A DNA stretch of 64,000 nucleotides from Halobacteriovoraceae bacterium (lineage in GTDB: Bacteria; Bdellovibrionota; Bacteriovoracia; Bacteriovoracales; Bacteriovoracaceae). Location: contig PASP01000006.1 in assembly GCA_002712005.1 (NCBI GenBank), positions 118,822 to 182,821 of the forward strand. Reading direction: 5' to 3'. The notes beneath the pieces are model-generated. The model saw nothing but the letters and a program-made list of their open reading frames with translations, was not told the origin of the DNA and did not search any database. A program made the translations under genes and the position numbers. This document shows positions 61,643 through 64,000 of the stretch, piece by piece (position 1 is the stretch's first letter; every line of letters starts with the position of its first letter).

Positions 61643-61671
61643 AAAGTATTCACGATTCACAAGAATGACAA
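61643..61671 (-). promoter_or_regulatory. sigma70-like promoter of the secreted-protein gene at 60977
   Basis: On the minus strand TTGTCA and TACTTT are spaced 17 bp, about 58 bases before the ATG. The -10 box is a moderate match. Confidence 0.5.
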
Positions 61672-61865
61672 ATATTTTTTCACAAAATCTAAATAGCAAA
61701 TACTGAGTTTTTCTCAAGTAAAAACATAATTTCAATTCTTTAGGATGTAATTTGTTCACAAAATGTTAGGGGCAAAATCGCCTAAGTTTGGGAAATGCGC
61801 AGGAAAATGATTTTTATGAGTTTTACATATCTGGTATGTAATTTTTTCATCAAAACAAGAGTGAA

Positions 61866-62915
61866 TTACTGATTGGCCAATTGCCCACAAGCTGCGAGGA
61901 TATCATCACCCTTTGTGGTTCTTACCATCGTTCGGATTTTTCGTTCGACTAATCTCAGTTTAAAAGCATTTAAACGCTCATCACTTGGACGTTGAAACGG
62001 AGACTCGGGATAGGGATTAAAGGGTATCAGATTCACCATCGATGGAAATCGAGAAACGATATCGGCCAAGGCATCAGCGTGCTCGAGGGAATCATTGTGA
62101 TCACCTAAGAGAAGATATTCAAAGTTGATTCTTTTACGATGATGCCAGGGATAGCCTTCAAGTATTTCAAGTAGTGAATCAATACTCCATACTTTATTTA
62201 CCGGCATCATCTGGGTTCTCTCCTTTTCAAAGGGAGAATGAAGACTGATTGCCAAATTAACCGGAGGTAATTCCTGCCAGCGTTTTAATCCTGGAGCATG
62301 GCCCACTGTGGATACTGTAATTTGTTTTGGCCCTAAGCCAAGCCCAGGGAATTCTAAGAAGCTTTCAATAGACTCTTTGAGAACATCAAAATTATGAAGG
62401 GGCTCCCCTTGTCCCATAAAAACAATATTTGGGGTGCTGGGATGACCAAATTTATCCTTGAGATGATTCCAAACGAAGAGGTATTGGCCTAGAATTTCTT
62501 CTTTTTTAAGATGGCGAGTGAGACCAGTGGTTCCCGTAAAGCAGAACTTACAGCCCATAGCACAGCCTACCTGAGAACTTAGACACAAAGTATATTTCTT
62601 ATGAAAAGGGACTGCGACACTTTCAACCTTTGTCCCATCACTGAGTCGAAAGAGATATTTTATGGTTCTATCATCTTTTGATTCTCTAATATCTTCAGCA
62701 ATTAAAGGAAGAAACTCAAAGGTTTCATTAATTTTGTGAAGGAGCTTATCAGAAATTTCAGAATCACTCTTTAGAGGAAGGGATAATTTACTTCGTATGA
62801 TTTCAGAAAAAATTCTCTTTTGAGGGCCTAATTTTGCCCCTTCGTCACACCACCACTGACAAATCTCTTGATAGGAATAAGAAAGTAAAGGAACTCTTTT
62901 CATATGGCGTATCAT
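61866..62915 (-). CDS. rlmN: 23S rRNA (adenine2503-C2)/tRNA(adenine37-C2) methyltransferase
   Basis: RlmN is a radical SAM enzyme that methylates C2 of A2503 in 23S rRNA and A37 of some tRNAs. The 349-residue protein has the cluster motif VGCAMGCKFCF (Cys118, Cys122, Cys125), the VFMGQGEPLHNFD segment, STVGHAPGL and LAISLHSPFEKER. The essential second cysteine is in LAACGQ (Cys343). The start is at 62915, or possibly at the ATG four codons later. The 280-bp region between it and the downstream secreted-protein gene contains the latter's promoter. Function is secure. Confidence 0.93.
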   Translation of the reverse strand: MIRHMKRVPLLSYSYQEICQWWCDEGAKLGPQKRIFSEIIRSKLSLPLKSDSEISDKLLHKINETFEFLPLIAEDIRESKDDRTIKYLFRLSDGTKVESVAVPFHKKYTLCLSSQVGCAMGCKFCFTGTTGLTRHLKKEEILGQYLFVWNHLKDKFGHPSTPNIVFMGQGEPLHNFDVLKESIESFLEFPGLGLGPKQITVSTVGHAPGLKRWQELPPVNLAISLHSPFEKERTQMMPVNKVWSIDSLLEILEGYPWHHRKRINFEYLLLGDHNDSLEHADALADIVSRFPSMVNLIPFNPYPESPFQRPSDERLNAFKLRLVERKIRTMVRTTKGDDILAACGQLANQ

Positions 62916-62964
62916 GCCTGATCGGCTTCACTTTGTCATGATGACAAGGCCTAAATTAAAGGCC

Positions 62965-62990
62965 AAAAAAAAGCCCCTATTAAGGGGCTT
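62965..62990 (-). terminator. Intrinsic terminator of the gene at 62999
   Basis: On the minus strand AAGCCCCT pairs with AGGGGCTT (8 bp, 4-nt loop) and a run of eight Ts follows. Confidence 0.9.
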
Positions 62991-62998
62991 AATTAAAT

Positions 62999-63814
62999 TT
63001 ATTTTTTCTTTTTAACCTTCTTCTTAACTTTCTTCTTTTTCTTTTTGGACTGGGCACCTTTTTTCTTTTTTAAACGAGTGATCCCAAAAACAACCGCTGC
63101 TGCCAAAAGACCGTAGAGGATAAGATCACCTTCACCACTTCCGCTAGATTTCTTTCTCTTTCTAGGGTCCCCACCAATGTCAAAAGCTCGCGCCGAATCT
63201 GGGATGATAGGACCATCTAGGAGGTCACCATTTTTTGTATTCGCTAATTTAAAATCAGTTGCTTTCGTATTCTTTTGTCTGAAAACTTTTAATGTAGAAA
63301 TAATACTTTCGAAAAGATCCTGATAAGCGGAATAATGATCTTTAGCAACAGAGAAAGTCACTGCGATTCCAAGGTCTTCTTTTACCGTGGCCATGTAGCG
63401 AGTATAGAATCCTGGCACCTCAGAGGCCATGTGTAGAGAATCTACCCATTTCTGATTATTCACATCATTGAGTTTGGTATACTTTGCTTCCGAGACTTGA
63501 GTCTTCCCACCTGGAAGGGTAAACGTCTTGGCCTTATTGAGATAGCTCTGATACTGCGTGAGAGAATCCTGAGAGCCTCTGATCTTAGCGGCAAGAATAA
63601 TAATCGCTTCTTTCTTACGATCTTTATTAGAACTTTGACAGACCCACTCCGTTCCTTCAAGAGCACAGTCCCAACCACTTGGGAGTTCAAACTCACAGTA
63701 TTGAGAGGTAAACTTTCTGGCCCATAAATTAGGCTGAATCAGCGTACAAACAGCAATTATTAAACTTATTCTTTTTAACCATTGCCCTTGCATTGGGCCC
63801 ATACTCAACTTCAT
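62999..63814 (-). CDS. Exported protein with C-terminal transmembrane helix and poly-lysine tail
   Basis: The 271-residue protein has an N-terminal signal (KRISLIIAVCTLIQPNLWA) and a mature domain of about 150 residues with two cysteines near FELPSGWDCALEG and WVCQSS, resembling a small disulphide-bridged periplasmic domain. A linker (DIGGDPRKRKKSSGSGEG) leads to one hydrophobic helix (LILYGLLAAAVVFGI), then a cytoplasmic tail with 19 lysines in about 26 residues (KKKKGAQSKKKKKKVKKKVKKKK-like). No function is known. The tail could bind nucleic acid, acidic membrane or protein partners (inference). It is monocistronic with its own terminator. Confidence 0.7.
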   Translation of the reverse strand: MKLSMGPMQGQWLKRISLIIAVCTLIQPNLWARKFTSQYCEFELPSGWDCALEGTEWVCQSSNKDRKKEAIIILAAKIRGSQDSLTQYQSYLNKAKTFTLPGGKTQVSEAKYTKLNDVNNQKWVDSLHMASEVPGFYTRYMATVKEDLGIAVTFSVAKDHYSAYQDLFESIISTLKVFRQKNTKATDFKLANTKNGDLLDGPIIPDSARAFDIGGDPRKRKKSSGSGEGDLILYGLLAAAVVFGITRLKKKKGAQSKKKKKKVKKKVKKKK

Positions 63815-63897
63815 ATTGAGATCCTTCTTAGTGATTTCCTAGTATTACTATAACCTATAGATTTATTTTAACCTAAGTCTGGATAGTTACAAGTTTG

Positions 63898-63926
63898 AAA
63901 AAAAGACCACTTTTATTGGGTGGTCT
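63898..63926 (-). terminator. Intrinsic terminator of a leftward gene to the right
   Basis: On the minus strand AGACCAC pairs with GTGGTCT across a 9-nt loop and is followed by seven Ts. It lies 41 bp after the stop of a possible gene entering from the right edge. Confidence 0.7.
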
Positions 63927-63966
63927 CTCTTTAGACAACAATTTATGTCAGTTATATATAATGGAC

Positions 63967-64000
63967 TTATTGAGAATGCTGGGCCCTGGCCGTAAAGCCT
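63967..64000 (-). CDS. Possible C-terminal end of a leftward gene cut by the window edge
   Basis: On the minus strand one frame reads GFTARAQHSQ and then TAA, 41 bp before a good terminator. The fragment is too short to identify. The frame choice rests only on the stop being well placed. Confidence 0.3.
   Translation of the reverse strand, partial: GFTARAQHSQ

Overview
The window is 64 kb of AT-rich bacterial chromosome (GC about 38-40 % by eye), densely packed with genes on both strands and with short intergenic gaps. Gram-negative traits are clear: lipoproteins, an outer-membrane barrel, FtsH, RsmJ and TilS. There is also an unusually large load of secreted hydrolases (two subtilases, three V8-like serine proteases, a GH19-type lipoprotein, a PhoD-like phosphatase, an HEMGH protein) and a TIGR02147-type regulator. 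Together with the marked excess of GGCC, this suggests a Bdellovibrionota predator of the Bacteriovoracaceae/Halobacteriovorax kind. That placement is inference from gene content. I see no CRISPR array, insertion sequence, prophage or rRNA.

Layout: 1-3926 is a diaminopimelate/lysine operon (dapA end, dapD, a lysA-like decarboxylase, an M14 deacylase that may replace dapE). 4030-10950 holds envelope proteins (a GH19-type lipoprotein pair, FecR + FkbM, a lipoprotein, a beta-barrel, PhoD) and a Xer-type recombinase. 11181-14974 is nrdB-nrdA of the eukaryote-like class Ia type, with an unusual leader. 15370-27772 is a divergently transcribed block that looks like an uncharacterised lipid pathway. 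Leftward it encodes a DUF3419/BtaA-like transferase, an acyl-ACP-reductase-like fusion, an SDR reductase and a diacylglycerol-kinase-like enzyme. Rightward it encodes a formyltransferase-like enzyme, a serine hydrolase + OleC-like AMP-ligase split by a frameshift at an A9 tract, a UbiA-like membrane protein and a PEP-synthase/rifampin-phosphotransferase-like protein. asnB follows in convergent orientation.

29706-39192 contains a TPMT-like methyltransferase and then the protease-rich region: two S8 subtilases and three tandem V8-like paralogues. 39383-43998 is housekeeping: tilS-ftsH-folP, with a CAU-anticodon tRNA beside tilS. 44005-47356 holds a radical SAM protein, an amidinotransferase with an in-frame TAA, and an FAD oxidoreductase. 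47467-58964 carries tex, metG, a PilZ protein, rsmJ, a fused gcvPA-gcvPB and prfC. The right end has the HEMGH protein with its coupled TIGR02147 regulator, a secreted protein, rlmN, and a membrane-anchored protein with a poly-lysine tail.

The most promising undescribed system is the 15370-27772 lipid-type cluster. Its enzyme classes (acyl-ACP reduction, acyl adenylation, SAM-derived aminocarboxypropyl transfer, formyl transfer, prenyl/alkyl transfer, phospho-transfer) together imply an unusual membrane lipid or secreted small molecule, but the product cannot be read from sequence. All families were recognised by eye from motifs; no database search was made.
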